IMG/VR virus record: IMGVR_UViG_3300038441_000729
Coordinates: 1 to 31,550 of that record
DNA: 31,550 nucleotides
Direction: 5' to 3' (one strand)
Source: a virus
Shown in pieces: positions 7,354 to 15,046 of this stretch. The notes below the pieces were generated by a model. The model had not been told where the DNA came from and did no database searches. It saw only the letters and a list, made by a program, of their open reading frames with translations. The position numbers and the translations under genes are program-made. The number at the start of each line of letters is the position of its first letter. The stretch's first letter is position 1.

Positions 7354-8162
7354 CCACGCCCCCGCTCGGCGACGATCCGCACCTGCCGCAGCGGCTGCGC
7401 GCGCAGGGCTTCATCCGGGACGGGGAGGAGCGCATCGCACGCCGCTGGTTCGGAAGCCTGACCCGCTTCCTGGACCAGGTGCGCGGTCCGGTCCTGCGTG
7501 ATGGCGGGGTTGACCCCAGGCGCGTGAGCGACCACACGGGCTTCTGGACGGAGCAGGTGGACACGGAGATCGTGCCGGAGGTGCGGGGCGTTCTTAGCGA
7601 CGCCTGGCGCCGCGTGAGCGCTGCCGGGGACCCGCCGACCGACCCCTACGTCTCGCGCTACCTCAACGAGGTGGGCAACCGCATGAGCAACACGCCCGAC
7701 GAGGTGTACGCGCTCATCGTGCGCGAGGTCGAACGCGGCATCACCGAGGGCCTGGCACTGGAGCGGGTGCGCGACGAGATCCAGACGATCCTGACCTCCT
7801 CCGGCACGCCGTACTGGAAGAACAGGGCCATGACGGTGGCGCGCACCGAGACCATGGGCGCCGTCAACGCGGGCATCTTCCGGGGCGCGCAGCTTGAGGC
7901 CGAGGCCCGGGGCGACGTGGCGCCGTTCAAGCAGTGGCTGGCCACCGAGGACAACCGGACCCGCCCCACGCACCGTGCGGCCGACCAGCAGCGCACACTG
8001 CTCTCAGAACCCTTTGTGGTCGGCGGTGCGCGGCTCCTCTTCCCAGGGGACCCCCGTGGCCCGGCAGGCGAAGTGATCAACTGTCGATGTAGTATGCTTC
8101 CAGTTGTGCTGGGTGAGGTACTCGACTGGACATCCAGGCAGCGAGCAAGGGACGCAACATGA
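7350..8162 (+). CDS. MuF-like minor head protein
   Basis: 270 aa, GTG start overlapping the portal stop. The C-terminal half carries the head-morphogenesis (SPP1 gp7/Mu F) pattern: ARTETMGAVNAG near 165-176, KQWLATEDNRTRPTHR, then FPGDPRGPAGEVINCRCSM with the conserved Cys pair. Such proteins are carried inside the head in small numbers and associate with the portal. The last ~25 codons use less GC-rich codons (for example TGT, CGA, AGT, CTT, GTT) than the rest of the gene, matching the HNH gene that follows. Confidence 0.85.
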   Translation: MTTPPLGDDPHLPQRLRAQGFIRDGEERIARRWFGSLTRFLDQVRGPVLRDGGVDPRRVSDHTGFWTEQVDTEIVPEVRGVLSDAWRRVSAAGDPPTDPYVSRYLNEVGNRMSNTPDEVYALIVREVERGITEGLALERVRDEIQTILTSSGTPYWKNRAMTVARTETMGAVNAGIFRGAQLEAEARGDVAPFKQWLATEDNRTRPTHRAADQQRTLLSEPFVVGGARLLFPGDPRGPAGEVINCRCSMLPVVLGEVLDWTSRQRARDAT

Positions 8163-8650
8163 GCAGAGGCATACCCCGTGACCTGGCGTTCTTTCAGAAG
8201 CGCACGCGTGTGGAGGAGTCCGGATGCTGGGTGTGGACCAAGTTTCGGGCCCAGGCAGGTCACGGCAGGGGTGGTCTGTACGGGCGCACTTCCCGCCAGG
8301 GGGAGCAGCGTCCGGTTGGCGCGCACGTTCTGTCCTATGAGGTATTCAAGGGCCCCGTGCCCCCGGGCATGGAGGTGGACCACACGTGCTGCAACACGCT
8401 GTGCGTAAATCCGGAGCACCTCGAAGCGGTGACCCCTGCCGAGAACAACCGGCGGCGTTGGGCAGCGGGCAACGGTGCGAATCAGCACACCACAAAGGAG
8501 ACGTGTCCGACGCACGGCACCCCCTACGACATGGAGTCAAAGCGCGGGGACGGGCGTACCTTCAGATCATGTCGCGCCTGCTACCGCGACTATCAGCGTG
8601 AGTACCAGCGCGGTGTGCGCGCCCGACGAAAGGCACTTTCCAATGGCTGA
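8159..8650 (+). CDS. HNH endonuclease, probable homing-type insert
   Basis: 163 aa. An HNH_3-type core is visible at about 75-100: VDHTCCNTLCVNPEHLEAVT, with the catalytic H in VDH, the N in VNP and the H in PEHL. A C-terminal zinc-like part (CPTHGTPYDM ... CRACYRDY) resembles those of freestanding phage homing nucleases. Codon use is less GC-biased than in the flanking genes. It sits between two head genes with ATGA and 8-base overlaps. All this suggests a mobile intronless homing endonuclease rather than a virion component. Confidence 0.85.
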   Translation: MSRGIPRDLAFFQKRTRVEESGCWVWTKFRAQAGHGRGGLYGRTSRQGEQRPVGAHVLSYEVFKGPVPPGMEVDHTCCNTLCVNPEHLEAVTPAENNRRRWAAGNGANQHTTKETCPTHGTPYDMESKRGDGRTFRSCRACYRDYQREYQRGVRARRKALSNG

Positions 8651-8810
8651 CCCCACGTGGCTCAACGACTACCGGGTGAACAACGGACTGCCCGTCATCC
8701 CCGAGGACCCCGAGGCGGTGCAGGCGATGATCAACAACGCGGAGCTGCAAGTGGGCCAGGAACTCCAGATGTACCTGACGTACCGGCTCATGGTGGCGGT
8801 GACCCCGTGA
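8643..8810 (+). CDS. 55-aa hypothetical protein in the head region
   Basis: Starts inside the last codons of the HNH gene. It encodes a small helical protein (MADPTWLNDYRVNNG ...) with no recognised family. The next gene starts in a GTGA overlap. Compact translational coupling with head genes suggests a minor structural or assembly role, but this is context only. Confidence 0.65.
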   Translation: MADPTWLNDYRVNNGLPVIPEDPEAVQAMINNAELQVGQELQMYLTYRLMVAVTP

Positions 8811-8986
8811 CCGGGCTGGAGCAGGAGATGCTGCGCACGGTGGCCGCCAAGGCCCTGGAACTCGTGCAGCGCTGGAGCGACGGTGAGGCAGCACGCACCC
8901 ACCAGGTCCAGGAGCTCGCACTCGCGCTGCGCGCACTGGAGTCCGCCGAGGTGGATTCGGGCACATGGGAGGAACTGCATGTCTAG
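8807..8986 (+). CDS. 59-aa helical hypothetical protein
   Basis: GTG start in a GTGA overlap with the preceding gene; ends 8 bases into the protease gene. The product is one or two amphipathic helices (EMLRTVAAKALELVQRW; QELALALRALESAEV). No family recognised. Small helical proteins of this size next to the capsid protease can be assembly helpers, which is only a possibility here. Confidence 0.6.
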   Translation: MTGLEQEMLRTVAAKALELVQRWSDGEAARTHQVQELALALRALESAEVDSGTWEELHV

Positions 8987-10172
8987 GACGTGGAGCGCCG
9001 TTCTGGCGCGTCTGGGCGTCCCCACCGGGGACCGGCGCATCATCGCCCCCGGGGCGCTCACCTCCCGGGACCTGCCGCTGCCGCTCATGTGGCAGCGCGT
9101 GTCCGATTCCGGGCACAGCGGGGCCGTCACGGTGGGCGCGATCACCTCGCTCACCATCGACAACGAGTCGGGCATGGTCACGGCGAGCGGCACGTGGCTT
9201 CCCGTGCGCGGCTCGGACGATGCGCAGCGCCAGGCCGAGGCAGGCGTGACGGGCCCGTCCGTCGACCTGTTCGACGACGTCGACATCATGGAAGTCCAGA
9301 CGCTGGTGGAGGCCGGGGTCGTCGGCCCCAACGTCATGGACAACTTCGACGACATCCAGTACGCCATGGACGATGACGGGATGATCGTCATCACGCAGGC
9401 GCGTATCGCGGGCGCCACGCTGGTCCAGATCCCTGCGTTCGCCGGAGTGTCCATCTCCATGGCGGACGATGCAGAGTCCATGGGGGCTGACTGGCAGCTC
9501 ACGGCCAGTGCTGCGCCCGTGCTGCCGCCCGCCGAGTGGTTCACGCGGCCGGACCTGGACGAGTTGACTCCGATCACGGTGTCGGACACCGGGCGGGTCT
9601 TCGGGCACATCGCGGGCTGGACGCAGTGCCACGTGGGCCTGCCGGGCTGCGTCACGGCCCCGTTCAGCGCCTCGGGATACGCCTACTTCCACGTGGCCGA
9701 ACAGGCGACCCAGGAAGGGGCTGTGCTGCCCGTGGGGACGCTGGTGGCCGGGCCCCGGCATGCTGACCCGCAGCTGGCCTTCCAGGCCGCCCAGCAGCAC
9801 TATGACGACCCCAGCGCGGCTGTGGCGCGGGTGGTGGCCGGTGAGGACGAGTTCGGCATCTGGGTCGCGGGGTGGGTCCTGCCGGGTGCCAGCGAGGCTG
9901 CGAGGCAGGTGTTCATGTCCTCTCCGGTGTCGGGTGACTGGCGCCGGATCGGCGGTTCGCTGGAACTGATCGCAGTCTGTTCGGTCAATACGCCTGGCTT
10001 TCCAGTGCCACGAGCGAAGGTGGCCTTCGGCCTGAACGTGCAGAAAACGCTTATTGCGTCAGGGGTGCAACCCGTGAGCGGCCCTTACACAGAGGCTGAG
10101 CAGCCCGTCATGGGACAGGAAGAGGTGGCCCGCGCCAGGTGGCGGTGGGCCGAAGCTACGGAGGGACGGTAG
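8979..10172 (+). CDS. Probable capsid maturation protease
   Basis: 397 aa with a strong GGGAGG site before the ATG. The N-terminal domain (to about 165) has the plan of phage prohead proteases: RIIAPGALTSRDLPLPLMWQ, then a GHSG turn and alternating beta strands ending in ARIAGATLVQIPAFAGVSIS. The C-terminal ~200 residues form a second domain (HIAGWTQCHVGLPGC, HVAEQATQEGAVLPVG, later RRIGGSLELIAVCSV), as in many actinophage versions. Expected job: trimming capsid delta domains before DNA entry. The catalytic residues were not assigned with certainty. Confidence 0.75.
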   Translation: MSRTWSAVLARLGVPTGDRRIIAPGALTSRDLPLPLMWQRVSDSGHSGAVTVGAITSLTIDNESGMVTASGTWLPVRGSDDAQRQAEAGVTGPSVDLFDDVDIMEVQTLVEAGVVGPNVMDNFDDIQYAMDDDGMIVITQARIAGATLVQIPAFAGVSISMADDAESMGADWQLTASAAPVLPPAEWFTRPDLDELTPITVSDTGRVFGHIAGWTQCHVGLPGCVTAPFSASGYAYFHVAEQATQEGAVLPVGTLVAGPRHADPQLAFQAAQQHYDDPSAAVARVVAGEDEFGIWVAGWVLPGASEAARQVFMSSPVSGDWRRIGGSLELIAVCSVNTPGFPVPRAKVAFGLNVQKTLIASGVQPVSGPYTEAEQPVMGQEEVARARWRWAEATEGR

Positions 10173-10176
10173 TCAC

Positions 10177-10335
10177 ATGGCGTGCGCGTGTGGGGGCAAG
10201 AAGCAGAACGTGGACTACGAGGTGACCTTCAAAGATGGGTCACCGACCGTAGTGGTGGACAGCATGGCCAAGGTGCGCATTGCACTGGCCCAGTCATCAA
10301 GGGGCGGCAGCTTCAAGATCATACAGAAGCCCTGA
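10177..10335 (+). CDS. 52-aa conserved-type small protein (MACACGGKK start)
   Basis: A GGAGGG lies 12 or so bases before the ATG. The product starts MACACGGKKQNVDYEV and continues as a short beta-beta-alpha-beta type domain (VTFKDGSPTVVV, MAKVRIALAQS, GSFKIIQKP). Small proteins with a Cys-x-Cys-Gly-x-Lys-Lys start occur between protease and capsid genes in many actinophages, without known function. Too short for a standard length cut-off but convincing by start site and layout. Confidence 0.7.
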   Translation: MACACGGKKQNVDYEVTFKDGSPTVVVDSMAKVRIALAQSSRGGSFKIIQKP

Positions 10336-10373
10336 TCTAGCGTCTTAACAGCCCTATGTACTACCTATGTCGA

Positions 10374-10445
10374 TGTAGTCAGCACTCCAGGTTAATTCAG
10401 ATGTGACCTCCCGTGTGTAACGGGGATAGGGAAGTGCTGACTACA
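10374..10445. repeat. Nested inverted repeat in a convergent gap
   Basis: TGTAGTCAGCACT (10374-10386) pairs perfectly with 10433-10445, a 13-bp stem enclosing 46 bases. Inside is a second small hairpin, CCCGT-GTGTA-ACGGG. An 11-bp direct repeat ACAGCCCTATG flanks the structure (10348-10358 and 10462-10472). It lies between the ends of converging genes, is less GC-rich than its surroundings, and contains no gene. It may terminate the rightward transcript; a recombination or protein-binding site is an alternative. Confidence 0.6.
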
Positions 10446-10460
10446 TTGGACATCGTATGA

Positions 10461-10482
10461 CACAGCCCTATGAAGGGCTGTG
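10461..10482 (-). terminator. Hairpin over the stop codon of the RHH gene
   Basis: CACAGCCCT-ATGA-AGGGCTGTG, a perfect 9-bp stem with a 4-base loop, overlaps the stop of the leftward regulator gene. It probably ends its transcript, and it could act in both directions. Confidence 0.7.
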
Positions 10483-11028
10483 GATGGCGACCCCCCGGCG
10501 CCGGGGCCCAAGGGCACTCAGGAGCTGGTCAAGCGACGTGCGCGGTACGGCATACCAGCGCCCCTGCGATCCCCCCGGCAGCTCGGCTGCACCCTCCGCT
10601 GCCGCAACCAGATCAGCCACGTCCCAGAAGCCGGGCCCCTGAACCACCCTCACCAGGGCCCATTCGGCCGGGCGCAGCTTCCAGGCTTCGGCGCAGGGCG
10701 CCCCGAGGCATACGGCAGTCATCCGCCGCGCGACTTGCTGAGCCGGACTCAGCGGCTTTCCGTTACGGTCCGTAGGCGGCAGGACGATCGCAGCGCATGC
10801 GTGGCGCTGCTTCTTCGGCCCCGTCTGCTTGAGCATCCACGTGAGCGGAGGGAGCAGCGGGCTGTCGTGCACCGCTGCGGGGGCCTCCATGCCGATCTGC
10901 ACCAAGGAGCGCACTGCTTCGGACGGATTCACTGCGTGGACTTCAGCCCACTGCTCGATGCGCTCCCACAGCCCGTCGGGGATGCGCAGGGCGCGAGGCG
11001 TATTGCGCCCCGATGTCTCTTGGGTCAT
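10468..11028 (-). CDS. Ribbon-helix-helix DNA-binding regulator, candidate phage repressor
   Basis: 186 aa on the strand opposite to all neighbouring structural genes. Residues about 11-48 fit an RHH domain: strand RALRIPD, helix GLWERIEQWAEVHA, turn VNP, helix SEAVRSLVQIGM. RHH proteins bind DNA as paired dimers on short inverted repeats. The remaining ~140 residues form an unrecognised, mostly helical domain. The ATG at 11028 has no Shine-Dalgarno, and a TAGTAT -10 ends 7 bases upstream, so the mRNA is probably leaderless. Its promoter contains TGTCAGGGGTTGACA, which recurs at three other promoters, suggesting autoregulation. A repressor or lysogeny role is inferred. Convergent hairpin at 10461-10482. 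Confidence 0.8.
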   Translation of the reverse strand: MTQETSGRNTPRALRIPDGLWERIEQWAEVHAVNPSEAVRSLVQIGMEAPAAVHDSPLLPPLTWMLKQTGPKKQRHACAAIVLPPTDRNGKPLSPAQQVARRMTAVCLGAPCAEAWKLRPAEWALVRVVQGPGFWDVADLVAAAEGAAELPGGSQGRWYAVPRTSLDQLLSALGPRRRGVAIHSPS

Positions 11029-11032
11029 GTGC

Positions 11033-11070
11033 TACATACTATCACTAAGTCTATATGTCAACCCCTGACA
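11033..11070 (-). promoter_or_regulatory. Promoter B with perfect operator, for the RHH gene
   Basis: On the minus strand TGTCAGGGGTTGACA occupies 11070-11056, with the -35 TTGACA at 11061-11056. Two -10 candidates exist: TAGTAT (11041-11036, 14-base spacer) and TATGTA (11038-11033, 17-base spacer). The first places the transcript start exactly at the ATG. No ribosome site is present, consistent with a leaderless transcript. Confidence 0.75.
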
Positions 11071-11173
11071 AGTTGACGAATGGCGTACCCTGTGATCAGC
11101 CGTGGCAGCTGAGCTGTGAGCCGTGCCGCAGCGACGTGACCTATCCGTCCCTGCCGCACGAAAGGACTCCGCC
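11071..11173 (+). other. Capsid gene 5' region
   Basis: About 100 bases between the operator and the capsid ATG. TTGACG at 11073-11078 could be a weak rightward -35, but no good -10 follows at 16-18 bases. AAAGGA lies 7 bases before the ATG at 11174. No gene is seen here. Confidence 0.35.
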
Positions 11174-12922
11174 ATGGCAGACGACATCACCCCCGAGGCA
11201 CCCCAGGCGTTCGACCCGACCACGCTGGACGACGCGGCCCTCACCGCCGAGTTCGCCCGGGTCCAGGAGCGCGGCCGTGCCCTCGCGGCCCAGGCCGAGT
11301 TCGCCGACGGGGAGGCGGCCGAGTTCTCGGAGCTCGCCGAGCGCCTCCCCCTGCTTCAGGCCGAGACTGCTGCGCGCATCGAGCGCGCCACGGCGCAACA
11401 GGCGCAGCGCGACGCGTTCGCCAGCATCGCGGTGCCGACCATCCCGGCAGTGCAGCCCATCAAGGCCCCGTCCGAGCCCGTGGCGGCCCCTGTGGCGGCC
11501 TCGCAGGCCCCGGTGGTCCCCTCGGTCGCCGAGATGTCCACGCAGGCTCCTGCGGCCCCTCAGAGCGTTTCGCAGCGCAAGGGCGTCACCGCGCACCTCG
11601 CGCCGCACACCGCCGGACTGCTTCAGCGCGGCGTGGGCACCGAGTTCACCGGCCTCACCGAGATCTCCGAGGCCATGCTGCGCTCCGGCCAGATGCTCGG
11701 TGCCCAGGGTGAGGGCCGCTACGGCATCGCGCAGTTCCAGCGCCACCGCGAGGGTGACGCGGTCATCGACCCGCGCGACGGCGGCAACGAGACCATGCGC
11801 AAGATCCGCGCGACCCGCAACGAGTTCAACCTGTCCGGCGGCACCCTGCGCGACACCGTGCAGCGCCACCTCGACAAGGGCGGAAGCCTCACTGCTGCGG
11901 CCGGATGGTGCGCGCCGTCCGAGAACGACTACGACCTCTGCACCAACTGGGCGGCGGGTGTCGGCATCCTGGACCTGCCGACCGTCACGGCCACGCGCGG
12001 CGGCATCAACTACACCGACGAGCCCGACTTCCCGACGATCTACGCGAACGCCATCGCGGCGGGCGGCGGCTCCAACCTCCTCACGGAAGCCCAGGTCATC
12101 GCCGACACGGCCAAGACCTGCTCCGTGATCCCCTGCCCGACGTTCGAGGACCGGCGCCTTGACGTCGCGGCCCTCTGCATCCGGGTCAGCTTCCTTCAGG
12201 CGGCGGGCTACCCCGAGGTCGTCAACGCCTGGACGGACGGTCTTCTCGCTGCGCATGAGCAGGAGATCAACCGCAACATCATCGCGCAGATCCTCACCCG
12301 TGCCGGGGCCGCGACCGTGTTCGCGCACCCCGACCCGGATCCGGCGGGCGGCCCCGGTGACTCGTTCACCAGCTCCGTGCTCGCGGCCGTGGAGCTCGCG
12401 CGCGAGGACCTGATGTACCGGTTCATGCTGCCGCGCAACTCCACCATCGAGGTCGTGCTCCCCTTCTGGGTCCTGGCCCAGATCCGCGCCGACCTCTCCC
12501 GCCGCAACGGCGTCAACCTGCTGAACGTCTCGGACGCCGAGATCTCCAGCATGTTCACGCTGCGCGGTGCGCGCGTCCAGTTCGTGCGCGGATGGCAGGA
12601 CGGTCTCATCACGGGCGGTGCGCTGAGCGCCACGTTCCCCGGCGGCGACGCTGCGACCCCGTTCATGACCGCGCTGCCCCAGACGGTGGACTTCCTCGCG
12701 TGGCCCGCCGGATCGGTCGTCCTGGCCCGTCAGGACGTCGTCACCCTCACCAACGTGTACGACGCGGCCAGCCTGGCTGTGAACCAGTACACGAGCCTGT
12801 TCGCGGAGGAGGGCTACGCGCCGCTCTTCCCGTGCCCGGGTCAGCGTCTCTACACCGTCGCCGGTTGCGTCGGCGGCATCACGGGCTCGAACTCCATCAA
12901 CTGCGTGGACGAGACTCCGTAA
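11174..12922 (+). CDS. Major capsid protein, HK97-type, with N-terminal delta-like domain
   Basis: 582 aa. Residues about 1-100 are charged and helical (LTAEFARVQERGRALAAQAE ...), like the scaffold-acting delta domain that the protease removes, followed by an Ala/Pro/Val linker. The rest fits the HK97 capsid fold, including LNVSDAEISSMFTLRGARVQ and the late AWPAGSVVLARQDVVTL. It would build the icosahedral shell. Start chosen at ATG 11174 because of AAAGGA at 7 bases; an upstream in-frame start at 11123 lacks support. A strong hairpin follows the stop. Its length is above average because of the N-terminal part. Confidence 0.85.
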   Translation: MADDITPEAPQAFDPTTLDDAALTAEFARVQERGRALAAQAEFADGEAAEFSELAERLPLLQAETAARIERATAQQAQRDAFASIAVPTIPAVQPIKAPSEPVAAPVAASQAPVVPSVAEMSTQAPAAPQSVSQRKGVTAHLAPHTAGLLQRGVGTEFTGLTEISEAMLRSGQMLGAQGEGRYGIAQFQRHREGDAVIDPRDGGNETMRKIRATRNEFNLSGGTLRDTVQRHLDKGGSLTAAAGWCAPSENDYDLCTNWAAGVGILDLPTVTATRGGINYTDEPDFPTIYANAIAAGGGSNLLTEAQVIADTAKTCSVIPCPTFEDRRLDVAALCIRVSFLQAAGYPEVVNAWTDGLLAAHEQEINRNIIAQILTRAGAATVFAHPDPDPAGGPGDSFTSSVLAAVELAREDLMYRFMLPRNSTIEVVLPFWVLAQIRADLSRRNGVNLLNVSDAEISSMFTLRGARVQFVRGWQDGLITGGALSATFPGGDAATPFMTALPQTVDFLAWPAGSVVLARQDVVTLTNVYDAASLAVNQYTSLFAEEGYAPLFPCPGQRLYTVAGCVGGITGSNSINCVDETP

Positions 12923-12936
12923 CCCTCCCCTGAACA

Positions 12937-12973
12937 GGCGCCGCCGCTCTGTCGTCCCTGTGGCGGCGGCGCC
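12937..12973 (+). terminator. Strong GC hairpin after the capsid gene
   Basis: An 11-bp perfect stem (GGCGCCGCCGC, 12937-12947, with 12963-12973) encloses a 15-base loop. There is no T-run. It probably acts as a partial terminator or an mRNA 3'-stabilising structure that raises capsid mRNA over downstream genes. Confidence 0.75.
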
Positions 12974-12997
12974 CCTCAGAACTGGAAGGGAGGGACA

Positions 12998-13858
12998 ATG
13001 GGAAAGATCATCACCAACCGGCAGCTGATCGCCGCACCGCCGACTGCACCCCTGCGCTACGGCATCTTCACAGCGGCCAACGTCGTACCGATGGACCGGC
13101 GGATCATCGCGTCCGGTCTTCAGTTCCTCGTGGATCACTGCGACACGGCGGCCGAGTACGACCAGACCTGCGAGGTCTCGCCGACCAAGCCTTTCATTGA
13201 GGGCTCAGACCTCATGGCGGCCGACCCGTACTGGATCGTCGCGCGCAAGCGCTGCGGGACGGTCGGGCGCAGCGCTGAGGAAATGCTGCGCGCTGCACGG
13301 CAGGTGCTCCTCACCTCGGCGCAGACGCGCGTGGAAGCGGTGTTCTGGAACGGCGGTGCGCTGGCCAGCGCCACGCCCACCCTGGACACGTCAGGCGCCA
13401 CCGTGGTCACGCCCCCGGCACCGGGCTTCGGCGCGGCCATCAGCGCCCTGGAACGGGCGTTCTACGCCGTCAACGGGTACATCGGCACCATCCACGTGTC
13501 CACCAGGGCCGAGGGCGCTGCCGCCTACTCCCAGATGATCCAGAAGGGCAGCGCGGGTCAGCTCACCACGCCCATCGGGTCCGTCTGGGACTTCGGCGCC
13601 GGATTCCCGCTCACCGGTCTCGCCGACGCGGCCCCGGCCGCCGGATTCGCCTGGGCGTTCATGACCGGCCCGGTCACCATCTGGCGCTCCGGCATCCTGC
13701 CGCAGCCCGACCCGCGCCAGACCCTCGACCGCACCCTGAACCAGTGGGACACGGTGGCCGAGGAAGTCTTCGCCCATACCTGGGACTGCGACAACGTGTT
13801 CGCCGTGCAGGTGCCCCTGGCTGCGCCCGCCACTGCTGCAACCCCGGCGGTGCCGTAG
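12998..13858 (+). CDS. Virion-region protein downstream of the capsid, function uncertain
   Basis: 286 aa, with AAGGGAGGGAC before the ATG. Mixed alpha/beta with a long helix (AEEMLRAARQVLLTSAQTRVEAVFW region) and repeated loops such as GTIHVSTRAEGAAA and WAFMTGPVTIWRSG. The general style is that of a head protein, and a second capsid-fold or decoration protein is possible given its place directly after the major capsid gene. No diagnostic motif is seen, so it is called only as a probable head component. Confidence 0.6.
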   Translation: MGKIITNRQLIAAPPTAPLRYGIFTAANVVPMDRRIIASGLQFLVDHCDTAAEYDQTCEVSPTKPFIEGSDLMAADPYWIVARKRCGTVGRSAEEMLRAARQVLLTSAQTRVEAVFWNGGALASATPTLDTSGATVVTPPAPGFGAAISALERAFYAVNGYIGTIHVSTRAEGAAAYSQMIQKGSAGQLTTPIGSVWDFGAGFPLTGLADAAPAAGFAWAFMTGPVTIWRSGILPQPDPRQTLDRTLNQWDTVAEEVFAHTWDCDNVFAVQVPLAAPATAATPAVP

Positions 13859-13860
13859 TG

Positions 13861-14073
13861 ATGGACGACTGGACGACCGTGGTCCCGCCTCAGGGCCAGG
13901 TGGCCGAGACCGCCCGTGAGCTGCTCGCGCTCGCGCGTACGCCCGGTGACGTGCGTACCAGCGCGGGCGGCACCGAGTTCCGTATCCCGCCGTACCTGGC
14001 GGACCTGTACACCGCCCCGCAGCCTGCCCCCAAGGCCAGGCGCCGTAGCAGCAGGAAAGAAGGTGACGAGTAA
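13861..14073 (+). CDS. 70-aa hypothetical protein
   Basis: Small soluble protein ending in a very basic tail (KARRRSSRKEGDE). It contains EFRIPPYLADLYTAP. It lies between two virion-type genes and ends in a shared base with the next start (TAATG). No family recognised. In-frame GTG 13858 is an alternative start adding one residue. Confidence 0.65.
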   Translation: MDDWTTVVPPQGQVAETARELLALARTPGDVRTSAGGTEFRIPPYLADLYTAPQPAPKARRRSSRKEGDE

Positions 14074-14774
14074 TGGCAACGACCTGTGTGACCATGGCTC
14101 GCGGCAAGATGCTGCGGCTGACCAAGCTGGACAGCTGTGGCGCCCCGGTGTCCGGTGCCGGTGGCTCCCTGGTGGCAAAGGCGTTCATCTCGGGGACGTT
14201 CACCCCGAACTACGCCGATGCCGAAGAGATCACCCAGCAGGACGCCAACGGGGATCTCTGCATCGACGACCGTTCGCCGGTCGCGCTGCGGTGGGTGGAC
14301 ATCGAGCTCAACGTCTGCACCGAAGACCCCGACATGATCAACCTGATCACGGGTGACCCGATCGTCCTGGACGACGCCGCGACCCCGAACCACATCGGTT
14401 TCCGCCTGGACGCCTCGGTGTCCGGCTCGGCCAGCTTCGGTCTGGAGATCTGGTCCGGCGTCACGGGCCAGGCCTGCACGGCCGGTGGGTTCACGAACTA
14501 CGGCTACTGGCTCTTCCCGTGGGTCAAGGACGCTCAGTGGGGCGAGATCGTGGTGGAGAACGGCGCCCTGACGTTCACCTGGACGGCGCGCGCCGTCTTC
14601 AACAGCCCGTGGGGTACCGGCCCGTACCTGGTCCGGCGCGATGCGACGGTTCCGGCGACGCTGGAGAAGCTCGTCACGCCGATCGGTGCTTCGCAGCCCA
14701 TGCACTTCGAGGTCACGAGCGCTCCGCTCCCGACCCCGGCGTGTGGCTCTGTGACGCTGACTCCGGCGCCGTAA
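14073..14774 (+). CDS. Probable major tail protein
   Basis: 233 aa. The start MATTCVTMARGKMLRLTKLD followed by CGAPVSG, TFTPNYADAEEITQQDANGD and the RWVDIELNVCTEDPDMINLITG stretch matches the style of actinophage major tail proteins, which form the hexameric rings of the tail tube. A GFRLDASVSGSASFGLEIW beta region and a WTARAVFNSPWGTGPY region follow. A very strong terminator-like hairpin follows at once, as expected for a highly expressed gene. It is unusual that the gene lies upstream of the head-tail connector genes rather than just before the tail chaperones. Confidence 0.75.
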   Translation: MATTCVTMARGKMLRLTKLDSCGAPVSGAGGSLVAKAFISGTFTPNYADAEEITQQDANGDLCIDDRSPVALRWVDIELNVCTEDPDMINLITGDPIVLDDAATPNHIGFRLDASVSGSASFGLEIWSGVTGQACTAGGFTNYGYWLFPWVKDAQWGEIVVENGALTFTWTARAVFNSPWGTGPYLVRRDATVPATLEKLVTPIGASQPMHFEVTSAPLPTPACGSVTLTPAP

Positions 14775-14785
14775 GCTGACCGTGG

Positions 14786-14818
14786 AAGGCTGGACGTGCG
14801 TTACGCACGTCCAGCCTT
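14786..14818 (+). terminator. Very strong hairpin after the tail tube gene
   Basis: A perfect 15-bp stem (14786-14800 with 14804-14818) and a TTA loop. No T-run. Likely a (partial) terminator or 3' stabiliser after an abundant transcript, similar in role to the one after the capsid gene. Confidence 0.85.
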
Positions 14819-14857
14819 ACGGGGACGTCATGCACCGCCCTTACTGAAGGAGTGATC

Positions 14858-15037
14858 ATGCCGTCCATCGACTGTGACTGGAAGACCGTCGCTGACTGGG
14901 AGACGCTCACTGCCCAGGATCCCGGGACGTTCGACCACCTGGTTTCGCAGGGCGGGGGCACGTACGTCCGCATCTGCGAGGACGGGACCGTCTGGCTCAA
15001 CGCCACGATGGTGAACACGTTCCTGCAAGTGCCGTAA
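14858..15037 (+). CDS. 59-aa hypothetical protein
   Basis: AAGGAG five bases before ATG 14858 decides the start; the in-frame GTG at 14852 overlaps that site. The product (MPSIDCDWKTVADW ...) has two cysteines and a WLNATMVNTFLQV C-terminus. No family recognised. It opens a short run of fibre-like genes. Confidence 0.7.
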   Translation: MPSIDCDWKTVADWETLTAQDPGTFDHLVSQGGGTYVRICEDGTVWLNATMVNTFLQVP

Positions 15038-15046
15038 GGAGGACCC

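Noticed and set aside
10049-10066. Extra operator-like sequence GTCAGGGGTGCAAC in the protease gene
   Set aside because: Only the left half matches; it is intragenic with no promoter elements.
8082-10379. 12-mer TGTCGATGTAGT shared by the MuF 3' end and the inverted repeat
   Set aside because: Pairs of identical 12-mers are expected by chance in a window of this size.
11071-11110. Rightward promoter for the capsid gene divergent from promoter B
   Set aside because: TTGACG is present but no -10 at acceptable spacing; left as a weak possibility only.
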